Below are positions 8,575-14,969 of a DNA stretch of 47,793 nt, one piece after another. The notes beneath the pieces were generated by a model, which saw only the letters and a program-made list of their open reading frames with translations, did not search any database and had not been told where the DNA came from. Source of the DNA: JABMRP01 sp964444795 (lineage in GTDB: Bacteria > Planctomycetota > Planctomycetia > Pirellulales > Thermoguttaceae); the NCBI GenBank assembly GCA_964444795.1, contig CAYUIQ010000035.1, forward strand, positions 1-47,793. The letters are read 5' to 3'. The translations under genes and the position numbers were made by a program. Position 1 is the stretch's first letter, and the number at the start of each line of letters is the position of its first letter.

Positions 8575-9327
8575 TCAAATCGCTTCAAACACGAATTTCA
8601 TCGAAAAGTAGATCCCGACGAGGACGAAGACCCAGCCGGTGGTCATGCGGGCCCACCATTCAACCTTGGAAAGAACGTTATATGTTTTTCCGACCGACTG
8701 CGCGCTGTAAGCCAGCAGAAACGCGACCACGATGACCGGCAGCGCCGTGCCGACGCCGTAGATCAGCGGCAGGAGAATCGTCCCGCCCGGTATCGTTGCC
8801 GTGGGAAGCGAGATTCCGACCTTCTCCAAGACGGTCGTGATCGCCCCCGCTTCAGAACCCATCGTCAGGGCGAGAAGCCCGAAGAACCAGGCCGCCGAAG
8901 TCGGGCAAAACGAGACCGCGAACAGGATGCCCAGCAGCAGCGCGCCCCAAATGCCCATGGCGTCGACCCGTTTCTGCATGGCCTCGCTCATCATCGTCCC
9001 ACCGGTGGTCACGGTGATCAGGCCCACCAGGAACATGCCCAGCAACAGAAAGATCGGCCCGAGGACCAGGTGCATGTACTTCTGCAGGAAGAGAGACACG
9101 GCGGGGATGGACAACGCGGTGGTGGTGAGCAAGCCGGCCAAGGCGAGATAAAGCACGCAGCGCCCCAGCGTGTAGAGCATCCCGGCCTTGATCACCAGAC
9201 TCGGGTTATCCACCTTGCGCCCAATGTAGGAGATCGCCGCGATGTTCGTCGCCAGCGGACACGGGCTGATTGAGGTGAGCACCCCCAGGTACAGCGCGGC
9301 GACCACATAGAGCAGGTACGTAACCAT
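8575..9327 (-). CDS. CcdA/DsbD-like membrane protein, ArsG-family permease
   Basis: A 250-residue polytopic membrane protein with about six hydrophobic segments. Two membrane cysteines sit in Cys-Pro contexts, C23 (SISPCPLATN) and C141 (VSFCPTSAAWFF). That is the arrangement of the CcdA/DsbD transmembrane domain that carries thiol reductant across the membrane. The closest named group I recognise is the ArsG-type family, described as efflux permeases for aromatic aminobenzylarsenicals and encoded beside ArsE/ArsF. It is the last gene of the minus-strand ArsR operon and begins 38 bp after the CPTC protein. Two readings are possible: an arsenical permease, or a reductant shuttle for the two periplasmic CPTC proteins. 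The conserved cysteine pair makes the second worth testing. Confidence 0.8.
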   Translation of the reverse strand: MVTYLLYVVAALYLGVLTSISPCPLATNIAAISYIGRKVDNPSLVIKAGMLYTLGRCVLYLALAGLLTTTALSIPAVSLFLQKYMHLVLGPIFLLLGMFLVGLITVTTGGTMMSEAMQKRVDAMGIWGALLLGILFAVSFCPTSAAWFFGLLALTMGSEAGAITTVLEKVGISLPTATIPGGTILLPLIYGVGTALPVIVVAFLLAYSAQSVGKTYNVLSKVEWWARMTTGWVFVLVGIYFSMKFVFEAI

Positions 9328-9364
9328 CGAAAATATCTCTCCTGGGTGTTCGGAAGCGAGCAGT

Positions 9365-9781
9365 CTACTTCAGGTAATTCTCAACGCCACCGCGTACATA
9401 TTCGATAAACGCGGGCTTCTCACGGACCTTCGCCCAGATGTCCTTGAGATCCTGGTATTCTTGCACCTTGTTCCCTTGGACCGTCGCGACGATCAGCGCG
9501 GGCCCGGTGACCTTATAGCCCTTGGCCAAAGCCGCGTTCTTCTTGTCCTGGAAGTCGATGTAATGAAACTCGACCGAGCCTTCCTCGACCTGCTTGGCGA
9601 ACCCCTGTTTGACGGCCTCCTCGGCGTAGCTCCCCATCTTGAGGCAGGTTGGGCATCGTTGCGTCCGATGGAAGTACATGGCGACGACGCGATCGGCAGG
9701 CGGGTCGGCCGCACGCGCCGTCGAAGCCAGTGTTACTGCAAGCGAAGCGACGGCAAGTGCAACCAGAGTAAAACGTTTCAT
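9365..9781 (-). CDS. Exported thioredoxin-fold CPTC protein, ArsF-like
   Basis: A 138-residue protein with a Sec signal peptide (hydrophobic stretch VALAVASLAVTLA, cleavage near ARAAD at about 24/25). A thioredoxin-like domain carries C43-P-T-C46 (YFHRTQRCPTCLKMGSYAEEAV). This resembles the family named after ArsF of the ArsEFG nitroaryl-arsenical system. The CxxC sits close to the N-terminus of the mature protein, as in thioredoxins. The start ATG 9781 is chosen because of the signal peptide and a GGAG ribosome site; the frame is open to 9823 but those residues are not signal-like. It is a probable periplasmic or surface redox partner of the following CcdA-like membrane protein. Nitroreductase activity is family naming, not visible here. 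Confidence 0.78.
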   Translation of the reverse strand: MKRFTLVALAVASLAVTLASTARAADPPADRVVAMYFHRTQRCPTCLKMGSYAEEAVKQGFAKQVEEGSVEFHYIDFQDKKNAALAKGYKVTGPALIVATVQGNKVQEYQDLKDIWAKVREKPAFIEYVRGGVENYLK

Positions 9782-9819
9782 CAATTTTCTCCGTTGGAGT
9801 TGATTGGGGGTGACATTCC

Positions 9820-10476
9820 TCACTGGGGAATCGGAATCCCGGCCGGGCCGGGCGGAAGCGGCAGCTCATCCGTCTCCGGGCCGGGAACCGGAATCGCCGG
9901 AACATCGGCAGGCTGTTTTGGCTCAGGCTCCGGCTCGGGAGCTTTCAGTATGTCGTTGATTTCGTCTTGAAGATATGTGGAAAGGCCCGCTTTGTCTTCC
10001 GCCAGCGCCAGAATCCGGTCCAGACGATTCCAGACGTCGATTTCGCCGCCCTTCATCTTCACCAACACAATGGTCGCGGTCTCGACGCCAAATTGCAGTG
10101 CCATTGCCTTGGCCTTGGGGTCGTTCATGTAATCGAGAACCTTCCAGATCACTTCGCCGCCAGCCAACTGCGAAGCATACTCCGACTCGAGCGTTTTGTG
10201 AGCGCTGGATTCGGCGGCGCGGCAGGTCGGGCAGCGGACGCCGTGGAAATAGTAGACCATCAAGGCATCGTCGGCCGCCGGGCTTGCGGTCCCCTCGCCC
10301 GAGGCGGCTGCCAGTCCGCCCTGCTGGCGAATCGCCTGAAGCTCCTCGGCAATCTTCGTCAACTGCGGCTCCAACCGTGAGGCGGCGTGCGAATCCAGGG
10401 ATCGGGCGATCAGCGCCACGAGCGTTGCCGAGAACAGCGAGATCAGACACACGGTCAGAGCATTCTTGAGTTCCAT
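9820..10476 (-). CDS. Membrane-anchored CPTC thioredoxin-like protein, ArsE/ArsF-like, with proline-rich tail
   Basis: A 218-residue protein. An N-terminal membrane anchor (about 7-25, LTVCLISLFSATLVALIA) is followed by a linker and a thioredoxin-like domain with C82-P-T-C85 (YYFHGVRCPTCRAAES). This is paralogous to the 9365-9781 protein (shared pattern YFH-x-x-x-RCPTC, then VxFxxxDxxDxKxxAxxxxxGV). The C-terminal ~45 residues are Pro/Glu-rich (PEPEPEPKQP, then VPGPETDELPLPPGPAG) and look like an extended spacer. ATG 10476 has a GGGAG ribosome site. The stop is 38 bp before the next start. It is probably periplasmic and tethered. With its neighbour it forms an E/F-like pair; which one matches ArsE and which ArsF cannot be assigned by eye. 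Confidence 0.75.
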   Translation of the reverse strand: MELKNALTVCLISLFSATLVALIARSLDSHAASRLEPQLTKIAEELQAIRQQGGLAAASGEGTASPAADDALMVYYFHGVRCPTCRAAESSAHKTLESEYASQLAGGEVIWKVLDYMNDPKAKAMALQFGVETATIVLVKMKGGEIDVWNRLDRILALAEDKAGLSTYLQDEINDILKAPEPEPEPKQPADVPAIPVPGPETDELPLPPGPAGIPIPQ

Positions 10477-10499
10477 TCGATTTCTCCCAATGGTCCTTG

Positions 10500-11204
10500 T
10501 CAGGGCGTTCTGCGAGCAAGAGCAACTTCGGCCATGTGCCGGCCGAGGTTCTTCGTCGTTGCCACGCCGAATTCGTCCTTACTTACGTCGTCGCTTCCGT
10601 CGTTCCAGAGGCAAGCTCCGAAGTGTCCGGTCGGACGCCCATCGCCGACGACGAGCATCTCGTGGCAGAACAAGGACGCCTGGACCGATTGGATGACGAG
10701 TTCCTGGCCCCCGTTGCGGACGCCGCCCACCGCGAGCACGCCGGCAACCTTTCCGGAGAGCGCAAAGTTATTCTTGCGGAACATGCCACAGCGGTCGATG
10801 AACGCTTTGCAGAGTGCTGTCATGTTTGCGAAGTAGACGGGCGTTCCCACGATGACGGCGCCGACCATGGGGTCGGACAGTTTGGCCGCCACCTCCGGGA
10901 AGTCGTCCGCTTGGCCCGCCTCCAGAGGAATCCCCGCGGCCAGTTCCGCGGGAATCTTCAGCCCGGCCAACTCGACAAGTTCAATCTCAATCCGCTCCGG
11001 CGCGACTGCCTTGGCGGCTTCAAGGCATAGACCCAGCGCCTGGGCCGTCGTCTTGCCCTTGCGCGGACTGCACGCGACGGCGACGATCTTCAACGCCGAG
11101 TCGGGCTCGGCCCCCTTGGCAGCCAACGCGGAAAGGGCTCCTACCGACGCGGCACCGACGCCTGCCGTACCCAGAAAGTGGCGTCGAGATACATTAGTTC
11201 CCAT
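10500..11204 (-). CDS. Tat-exported NAD(P)H-dependent FMN reductase / flavodoxin-family protein
   Basis: A 234-residue protein with a twin-arginine signal (SRRHFLGTAGVGAASVG) followed by a flavodoxin-like FMN reductase domain. Visible motifs are the phosphate-binding loop ACSPRKGKTTAQALG and the second flavin loop VGTPVYFANMTALCKAF. Relatives include iron-sulfur flavoproteins and NADPH:FMN reductases, which reduce quinones, metals or nitro compounds. Export of this fold is unusual, because NAD(P)H is cytoplasmic. The start is ATG 11204 with AAGGGAG upstream. An open frame to 11294 precedes it, but the first 30 residues lie in a duplicated leader (see 11204-11399). It lies in the ArsR operon between TauE-like and ArsE/F-like genes. 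Confidence 0.82.
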   Translation of the reverse strand: MGTNVSRRHFLGTAGVGAASVGALSALAAKGAEPDSALKIVAVACSPRKGKTTAQALGLCLEAAKAVAPERIEIELVELAGLKIPAELAAGIPLEAGQADDFPEVAAKLSDPMVGAVIVGTPVYFANMTALCKAFIDRCGMFRKNNFALSGKVAGVLAVGGVRNGGQELVIQSVQASLFCHEMLVVGDGRPTGHFGACLWNDGSDDVSKDEFGVATTKNLGRHMAEVALARRTP

Positions 11205-11399
11205 GGCAATCTCCCTTGCTTGAATGTGCGACTTTCTGAAACAGTTCCTCTCGAACACGAGCTTCATTACACACCTTCTTACGCGGTTTTGCAAGCCGTA
11301 TCCGAGTTCGTGACTTCTCCTCCACTACACGGAGAACCAACCGAAAACCATTCCCGCGAACGTGCTCATGATCATTGCCAGGACCACGAAAGTGAGCGT
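11204..11399 (-). repeat. Copy B of duplicated permease-tail/leader segment
   Basis: Read on the minus strand, this ~196-bp segment is clearly homologous to 12821-13062 (my by-eye alignment suggests about 80% identity). It contains the last 24 codons and stop of a permease copy, a leader, and a ribosome site (AAGGGAGATTGCC) just before the flavoprotein ATG. Relative to copy A it lacks about 45 bp, and the gap is bounded by the direct repeat CTCGTG (CACGAG on the plus strand), as expected for slippage or short-repeat deletion. Confidence 0.85.
11325..11399 (-). pseudogene. Remnant of a second permease gene (last 24 codons and stop)
   Basis: Translation on the minus strand gives TLTFVVLAMIMSTFAGMVFG and then WFSV-stop. 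The intact permease ends TLTFVVLTVIMSTFVGMIFG and then WFFV-stop. The reading frame and the TAG stop are preserved, with conservative changes only. It starts 3 bp beyond the TauE-like stop, so nothing else of that permease copy remains. Confidence 0.85.
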
Positions 11400-11402
11400 T
11401 CT

Positions 11403-12200
11403 CTAAACGAGCAGTTGGATGACCATGCGAACGGCTATCAGCCAGACAATCAAGCCGAACATTTTCTTCAATCGCGCCTTGTTCATGGAAATCGATAGCT
11501 TGCTGCCCAAGAGCCCTCCCGCGACAGCCGCGACAGCCAAGACAAGGCCCGCATGCCAATCCACTTGGCCACTGACAGCGTGCCCGGCAAGACCGGACAG
11601 GGCGGTCACGGCCACCATGGCCGTGGAAGTGGCCACGGCAATATCCATCGGTACTCCGCACAAGAGCACCATGATCGGCAGCTTGATAATTCCCCCGGTG
11701 ATCCCCAGCATGCCGGACAGGATTCCTATCAGCCCCGTGGCGGTCAGCACCAGCGGCAGGTTTACCGTGTAATCGACACCGTTGAAGCTGCGATGCCACC
11801 GCCACCGCCCACCACCGCCTGGCATCTCGCTCGCAAGGCGACGCGAATTGTTTTTCAGCATGAGCGTGCCGGCAATCATGAGTATCCCTGCCAGAAACAC
11901 CCGCAATACGGCTTCCGGAACCAGCGCGCTGCAGTAACCTCCGACAAAAGCCATTACGTCAGTCGGGGGATCGATGACCAGGGCCAGTTTCCAGTCGACT
12001 TTGCGGTTGCGCCAGAAGGTGAACAGCGCGGCCGCGGACGTTGCAACGATCAATATCAGGCTGATGGCCGGAGCCTGCTTGAATGAAAACCCGGCAAAGA
12101 GAAGGATGGGTACATACAGAATGCCTCCGCCCATCCCGATCATTGAGAAGACCGTGGAAATAGCGAAGAAAACCAGAGCGAGGAGCGGGATATGTCCCAT
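11403..12200 (-). CDS. TauE/SafE-family membrane anion exporter
   Basis: A 265-residue integral membrane protein of the TauE/SafE (DUF81) family, which exports or imports sulfite, sulfoacetate or related anions. The two repeated halves each open with a glycine-rich motif: FSMIGMGGGILYVPILL near residue 20 and LSGMLGITGGIIKLPIMVLL near residue 165. About seven or eight hydrophobic segments are present. The start ATG 12200 lies 6 bp after the FmdE-like stop with no clear ribosome site, so translation is probably coupled. Within an ArsR-led operon the substrate may be a sulfur or metalloid oxyanion; that is inference. Confidence 0.88.
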   Translation of the reverse strand: MGHIPLLALVFFAISTVFSMIGMGGGILYVPILLFAGFSFKQAPAISLILIVATSAAALFTFWRNRKVDWKLALVIDPPTDVMAFVGGYCSALVPEAVLRVFLAGILMIAGTLMLKNNSRRLASEMPGGGGRWRWHRSFNGVDYTVNLPLVLTATGLIGILSGMLGITGGIIKLPIMVLLCGVPMDIAVATSTAMVAVTALSGLAGHAVSGQVDWHAGLVLAVAAVAGGLLGSKLSISMNKARLKKMFGLIVWLIAVRMVIQLLV

Positions 12201-12206
12201 GAGGAA

Positions 12207-12821
12207 TCAATCGCCCTTCTCGGCGTTTTCCTTGCACCCGAGGCAGATGCGGCCGGCGCCCGTGTCGAGTAGCTTATCCACGAAAACCATCTCTCCGCAT
12301 TGCGAGCAAGACTCGGCATCGAAGACGCCCGCCTTGCGAGTCAGCCGGCAAGATGTAATCGGGCCGATGTCAAGGAACACTTCCTCCGGCATGGACATGA
12401 CCTTCTCGACCAGTGGATCCGCGACCGCCGGGGAGATATCCTGGGGCGGGACACCTTGCTTGCGCTGTTCAACAAAGGGTGAGTTCAGCATCCCGGCGAA
12501 GAATTCCGGCTTCAGTGATACGCGCACCGATCTCTCGCCCTGAACATCAATGAGCGTGAAAGCCATTTTGTTGTAATAGCGCTTTTCGATGTTCGACTTA
12601 CCGTAGGTACAGCCTGTAGCCACCATGATGCCGTCGAGAAAACACCCGGCCGCATGCCCTTTGCCGGTCTCAGAGATGACATGCAGTTCCTTGTCCTTGG
12701 CCCGTCCTACACCAAGAGCGTTCATCGCCGCCGCGGCCGCCCGCAACCCGAGCGGCATGGCGGGGCACTTGTGCCCATGAAACGTCAATCCGGCTTTCAG
12801 GAAGTCCACATCAGTTTCCAC
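12207..12821 (-). CDS. FmdE-like protein with C-terminal zinc ribbon
   Basis: A 204-residue protein of the FmdE (formylmethanofuran dehydrogenase subunit E) superfamily. It carries the characteristic H15-x-H17-x-C19-P motif (LTFHGHKCPAMPLGLRAA) and further cysteines at C60 and C71. A C-terminal zinc ribbon has C172xxC175 and C193xxC196. FmdE-like proteins outside methanogens bind metals or molybdopterin-related cofactors, but their role is poorly defined. Start: GTG 12821, because AGGGGAGATCGCC precedes it at the same place where the duplicated segment precedes the flavoprotein ATG. The frame is open to 12875, but that lies in the leader. It sits between permease and TauE-like genes of the ArsR operon, so metal handling is plausible. 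Confidence 0.83.
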   Translation of the reverse strand: METDVDFLKAGLTFHGHKCPAMPLGLRAAAAAMNALGVGRAKDKELHVISETGKGHAAGCFLDGIMVATGCTYGKSNIEKRYYNKMAFTLIDVQGERSVRVSLKPEFFAGMLNSPFVEQRKQGVPPQDISPAVADPLVEKVMSMPEEVFLDIGPITSCRLTRKAGVFDAESCSQCGEMVFVDKLLDTGAGRICLGCKENAEKGD

Positions 12822-13062
12822 GGCGATCTCCCCTATTTGAAAGAGCGATTTTCTGGGACGATTCCCATCGAACACGAGTTACGAAAGCAGCTTGGCACAA
12901 CCCGGCCCGAAAACTTGCACGAGCTTCACAACACATCTCCTCACGCGGCTTTGCAGGCCGCATTCGAGTTCGTGACTTCTGCTCCAGCTACACGAAGAAC
13001 CAGCCAAAAATCATTCCCACAAACGTGCTCATGATCACCGTCAGGACCACGAAAGTGAGCGT
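12821..13062 (-). repeat. Copy A of duplicated permease-tail/leader segment
   Basis: The intact counterpart of 11204-11399. It covers the permease 3' end (12988-13062), the spacer, a thioredoxin-like gene start (12879-12929) and the ribosome site of the FmdE-like gene. The two copies put the same leader in front of two unrelated genes of one operon. Confidence 0.85.
12879..12929 (-). pseudogene. Truncated start of a redox-active-disulfide thioredoxin-like gene
   Basis: A minus-strand frame from GTG encodes MKLVQVFGPGCAKLLS followed by TAA. The first 13 residues match the usual opening of small thioredoxin-fold 'redox-active disulfide' proteins (MKLVQVFGPGCAKC-type), which are often encoded just after DUF318 permeases. 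The frame breaks exactly before the second active-site Cys. The last 14 bases (AGCTGCTTTCGTAA) are identical to the 3' end of the arsR gene at 14417-14430, suggesting a recombination junction. It could alternatively be a leader peptide. Confidence 0.55.
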
Positions 13063-14313
13063 CTTCTTGAATCCAATCACACTATAGATCACCGCGATAC
13101 TCGGCAGCGACAAGGCCGGCCCCGCCAACAACAACGCCAACGCCGGTCCGCGCCCCATGCCCAGCCCAAGGAGCGCCTCCAGGATCGGGATCTCGGTCAG
13201 CGTGGCGAAGTACCACATCCCCCCGATGATCGAAGCAACAAAATTCGACCGGAAGCTGTCGCCGCCGACCCAACTGGCGACGATGTGCTCGGGAATCAGG
13301 GCCCCGACGAACCCGGTCACCAACACACCGCCAAACAAGAGCGGAATGATCGACTTCGAGAAGCTCCACGTCTGGTCCATCCACTCGGTGAGTTTCTCGC
13401 GGTCGAACCAACGCCAGACCATGGCCAGCACCGCGAGGAAGAAACCGCCGGCGAAGTACCAACGATGGTGAAACACCCAGGCGACCCACTCATAGCCCTC
13501 AGCGGTGTGGTCTTCCTCCGAGGCGATGTCGCTGATGTTGACCATGATCTTGGCGCCCTTCTTATGGTCGCCAAACGGCTCCTCAAGCTGGACTCGATAT
13601 ACCTCCGCCGTGCGAATCAGGACGGTCACGTGCATGTGCGTGCCATCGGTCTTCTCGATGAGGGTCTGGCTCGGGCTGGCCCAATCGCTGAACACGAGGA
13701 ATGTGATCATGCAGACGAAGAACAGGGTCGTCTGCCACAACTTGCGCTTGGCCGGCGGCGGATCGGGCAACTGCATTACGGCGGCCGTTCGGTCTTCTTC
13801 ATCCTTTCGGAAGATGACCGCCATGATCAGGCCAATCACGATGGCAAACACGATCGAGCCGATGATTCTGGCAATGCCGAGATCGAAGCCGAGCACGCGG
13901 GCCGTCAGGAAGATGGCCATCACGTTGATTGCCGGACCCGAGTAGAGAAAGGCCGCGGCCGGTCCCAGGCCAGCCCCCACCCGATAGATGCCCGCGAACA
14001 TGGGCAGTACGCTGCACGAACAAACGGCCAGCACCGTGCCGGAGGTCGACGCCACGCTGTAGGCTTCGACCTTGTTGGCCTTGGGCCCCAGGTGGCGAAG
14101 CACCGCTTCTTTGGAGAAGAACGTCGCGATCGCTCCGGCGATGAACATGGCCGGCACCACGCAGGCCAGGGTATGGTAGCGCACATACCACTGGAGCATG
14201 TAGAACGCTTCCATGATGGCTTTGTGGATGTCCGGACTAGCAAAATTCACGAAATATGCGAAGAGAAAGATCGCAACCAGCGCCGCGAAGATTGACAACT
14301 GTTTCTTATCCAT
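12988..14313 (-). CDS. DUF318/ArsP-type (SO_0444-like) efflux permease
   Basis: A 441-residue polytopic membrane protein of the DUF318 permease family, whose members export trivalent organoarsenicals (ArsP) or Cu/Zn (SO_0444 type). The family hallmark CSC-x3-P is at C98/C100 (GTVLAVCSCSVLPMFAGIYR), followed by GPAAAFLYSGPAINVMA. The second half repeats the fold (GGVLVTGFVGALIPE; LALLLAGPALSLPS). Between the halves lies a soluble His/acid-rich insert of roughly 100 residues (about 225-320), which could be a metal-binding external loop. The start ATG 14313 has AAGGAA upstream; the frame extends further but encodes unlike sequence. The gene follows arsR by 103 bp and its own 3' end is duplicated at 11325-11399. 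Confidence 0.86.
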   Translation of the reverse strand: MDKKQLSIFAALVAIFLFAYFVNFASPDIHKAIMEAFYMLQWYVRYHTLACVVPAMFIAGAIATFFSKEAVLRHLGPKANKVEAYSVASTSGTVLAVCSCSVLPMFAGIYRVGAGLGPAAAFLYSGPAINVMAIFLTARVLGFDLGIARIIGSIVFAIVIGLIMAVIFRKDEEDRTAAVMQLPDPPPAKRKLWQTTLFFVCMITFLVFSDWASPSQTLIEKTDGTHMHVTVLIRTAEVYRVQLEEPFGDHKKGAKIMVNISDIASEEDHTAEGYEWVAWVFHHRWYFAGGFFLAVLAMVWRWFDREKLTEWMDQTWSFSKSIIPLLFGGVLVTGFVGALIPEHIVASWVGGDSFRSNFVASIIGGMWYFATLTEIPILEALLGLGMGRGPALALLLAGPALSLPSIAVIYSVIGFKKTLTFVVLTVIMSTFVGMIFGWFFV

Positions 14314-14358
14314 TGAGAGATTCCTTTTCCACGGCCAGCAAGTCACGCTGGGGTAATT

Positions 14359-14379
14359 GGCAAAATTGACAAATACGAG
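14359..14379 (-). promoter_or_regulatory. Possible second repressor/promoter element upstream of the permease
   Basis: On the minus strand this reads CTCGTATTTGTCAATTTTGC. The arsR promoter region (14787-14806) reads CTCGTATTGACAATGGTTGC. The two match well with one small shift. It sits between arsR and the permease and may be a duplicated operator or a decayed internal promoter. No good -10 follows. Confidence 0.3.
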
Positions 14380-14416
14380 CCAAAAAGGAAAGGCCATGCT
14401 CCAGAGCAAGGCCCGT

Positions 14417-14740
14417 TTACGAAAGCAGCTCCTGTTGGCTCCTGGCGTTGCACGCCATGACCGATTCGATGCAGTCAAAAAAACTCCGGATGCACTTCAT
14501 GCGGAGACGGTAGAAAACCATCTGCCCGCGCTTCTCGTCTTCCACAAGACCGGCCCCTTTAAGGACCGCCAAATGACGCGACACGGTCGACATGTCCGAA
14601 CCGATCATCTCGGTCAATTCGCACACGCAGCGCTCACCCGCCGCGGACAATTCGTCCACAATCAGCAGGCGGGCGGGGTGGGCCATGGCCTTGATAATTC
14701 GGGCGCGGGGTTCGTACTTGGCTAATCTCTCGGTGTCCAT
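14417..14740 (-). CDS. ArsR/SmtB-family metalloregulatory repressor
   Basis: A 107-residue winged-helix repressor that releases DNA on binding metal(loid). The core reads MAHPARLLIVDELSAAGERC, then VCELTEMIGSDMSTVSRHLA. The C38-V-C40 pair sits where CadC/ArsR proteins carry thiol ligands, and C83, C90 and C97 near the C-terminus could complete a soft-metal or As(III) site. Start: ATG 14740 (MDTERL). The frame is open to 14800 by a TTG, but that extension contains the promoter (14772-14800). It is the first gene of the operon running down to 8575 and most likely autoregulates it. The inducer (arsenical, Cu, Zn or other) is not determined. Confidence 0.92.
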   Translation of the reverse strand: MDTERLAKYEPRARIIKAMAHPARLLIVDELSAAGERCVCELTEMIGSDMSTVSRHLAVLKGAGLVEDEKRGQMVFYRLRMKCIRSFFDCIESVMACNARSQQELLS

Positions 14741-14771
14741 TAGTCTCTCATATCGGGTGGAAGTACTTGTC

Positions 14772-14800
14772 AGTTTAGCCAAATAAGCAACCATTGTCAA
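14772..14800 (-). promoter_or_regulatory. Promoter of the ArsR operon
   Basis: Minus strand: TTGACA (14800-14795), 17-bp spacer, TAAACT (14777-14772). The -35 is perfect and the -10 matches the sigma-70 consensus at four of six positions. An 8-bp perfect palindrome AAGTACTT lies just downstream at 14761-14768, near the expected transcription start, and could be part of the operator. The leader to ATG 14740 is about 25 nt. Confidence 0.6.
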
Positions 14801-14860
14801 TACGAGTTAACCGTCCTTCCGGTTTTTCTCCTCTCCTTCTCAAGTAGACTCACCCGGGGG

Positions 14861-14930
14861 CAATCGCGAGACGACGACCAGGGGGGGTCTTCATGTAACC
14901 CCCAGGAGCTAGTTCGGGGGCTGGCGATTG
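14861..14930. other. Nested inverted repeat between HzsA-related gene and arsR operon
   Basis: Outer arms CAATCGC (14861-14867) and GCGATTG (14924-14930) enclose a GGGGGT/ACCCCC hairpin (14883-14888 and 14898-14903, 9-nt loop). It lies just past the stop of the minus-strand HzsA-related gene and may end its transcript, although no T-run follows. Confidence 0.35.
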
Positions 14931-14969
14931 AATCCGGCCGGCAACAAGATGCTTGTGACCACGAGTCGC

